Of a stretch of DNA of 46,309 nucleotides, positions 46,196 through 46,309 are shown piece by piece. Position 1 is the first letter of the stretch, and each line of letters opens with the position of its first letter. This stretch comes from an uncultured Collinsella sp. (GTDB lineage: Bacteria; Actinomycetota; Coriobacteriia; Coriobacteriales; Coriobacteriaceae). Under the pieces are notes generated by a model. That model saw only the letters and a list, made by a program, of their open reading frames with translations, did no database searches and was not told the origin of the DNA. Location of the stretch: contig URKU01000006.1 in assembly GCA_900548515.1 (NCBI GenBank), forward strand, positions 1-46,309, read 5' to 3'. A program made the position numbers and the translations under genes.

Positions 46196-46309
46196 CTGGA
46201 CTTAGTTTTCAGAACGTCCTCGACCATGGGAACCCCCTTATCCTGCTCCTTCGGAGCTGCGGATAAGGGGGTTTCCTGGTCTGCGGAATGTTCTGAAAAC
46301 TAAGTCCAG
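46196..46309. repeat. 114-bp nested palindromic element at the window end, containing a terminator-like stem
   Basis: Perfect 20-bp outer arms: CTGGACTTAGTTTTCAGAAC (46196-46215) and its exact complement at 46290-46309. Inside, AACCCCCTTATCC (46231-46243) pairs with GGATAAGGGGGTT (46261-46273), and GCTCC-TTC-GGAGC forms the tip. The inner part can terminate oppF transcription in either direction. The outer arm ends exactly at the last base supplied. Confidence 0.8.

Overview
The window reads as a bacterial chromosome segment from a gut actinobacterium of class Coriobacteriia, most likely Collinsella. The basis is the GC-rich 16S/23S/5S sequence, GC-biased third codon positions, and the order uvrC / rapZ-whiA-gap-pgk-tpiA / secG. 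The segment starts inside 16S rRNA, at about E. coli position 497. It ends exactly on the outer edge of a 20-bp inverted repeat, so both ends look like assembly breaks at repeated sequence.

Layout. 1-4732: rRNA operon (partial 16S, 23S, 5S) with no tRNA in its spacers and a strong terminator. 4859-8366: coaE, a lytic transglycosylase and uvrB. 8432-14554 (minus strand): two unrelated FAD oxidoreductases, an Mrp/ApbC ATPase and an LTA-synthase-type membrane sulfatase. 14748-21893: uvrA behind a LexA-like box, then ybaK-murJ-uvrC. All three excision-repair genes therefore lie within about 16 kb.

22258-32686: a ten-gene plus-strand set that I read as a sialic acid uptake and breakdown operon. 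It encodes a lipoprotein binding protein, a permease, a permease-ATPase fusion and a second ATPase (Opp/Dpp type). These are followed by two tandem CE7-type esterase-fold proteins, a NanA-like aldolase, a NanK-like ROK kinase and NanE. Imported, possibly O-acetylated, sialic acid would be deacetylated, cleaved to ManNAc and pyruvate, phosphorylated and epimerised to GlcNAc-6-phosphate. The second esterase has lost its nucleophile serine, and the lyase lacks the canonical Asp-Glu substrate pair. Each of the four large intercistronic gaps in the operon holds a strong hairpin, and two of these are about 96-98 nt long.

32788-39933: rapZ and whiA directly adjacent (the usual yvcK is absent), then gap, pgk, tpiA, gpmI and secG, the conserved actinobacterial/Firmicute cluster. 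The opp-nan set sits between uvrC and rapZ, where many relatives have these two close together. 40228-46170: a second complete Opp/Dpp transporter (five separate genes), followed by a long palindromic element at the end.

Two themes link the regions. An AAAACGTT-centred palindrome, resembling a LacI/CcpA-type operator, occurs upstream of the nan operon, of gap and of the second opp operon, which suggests shared carbon control. Both binding proteins carry twin-arginine lipoprotein signals. Function calls rest on motifs read by eye and on gene context; no database search was run.
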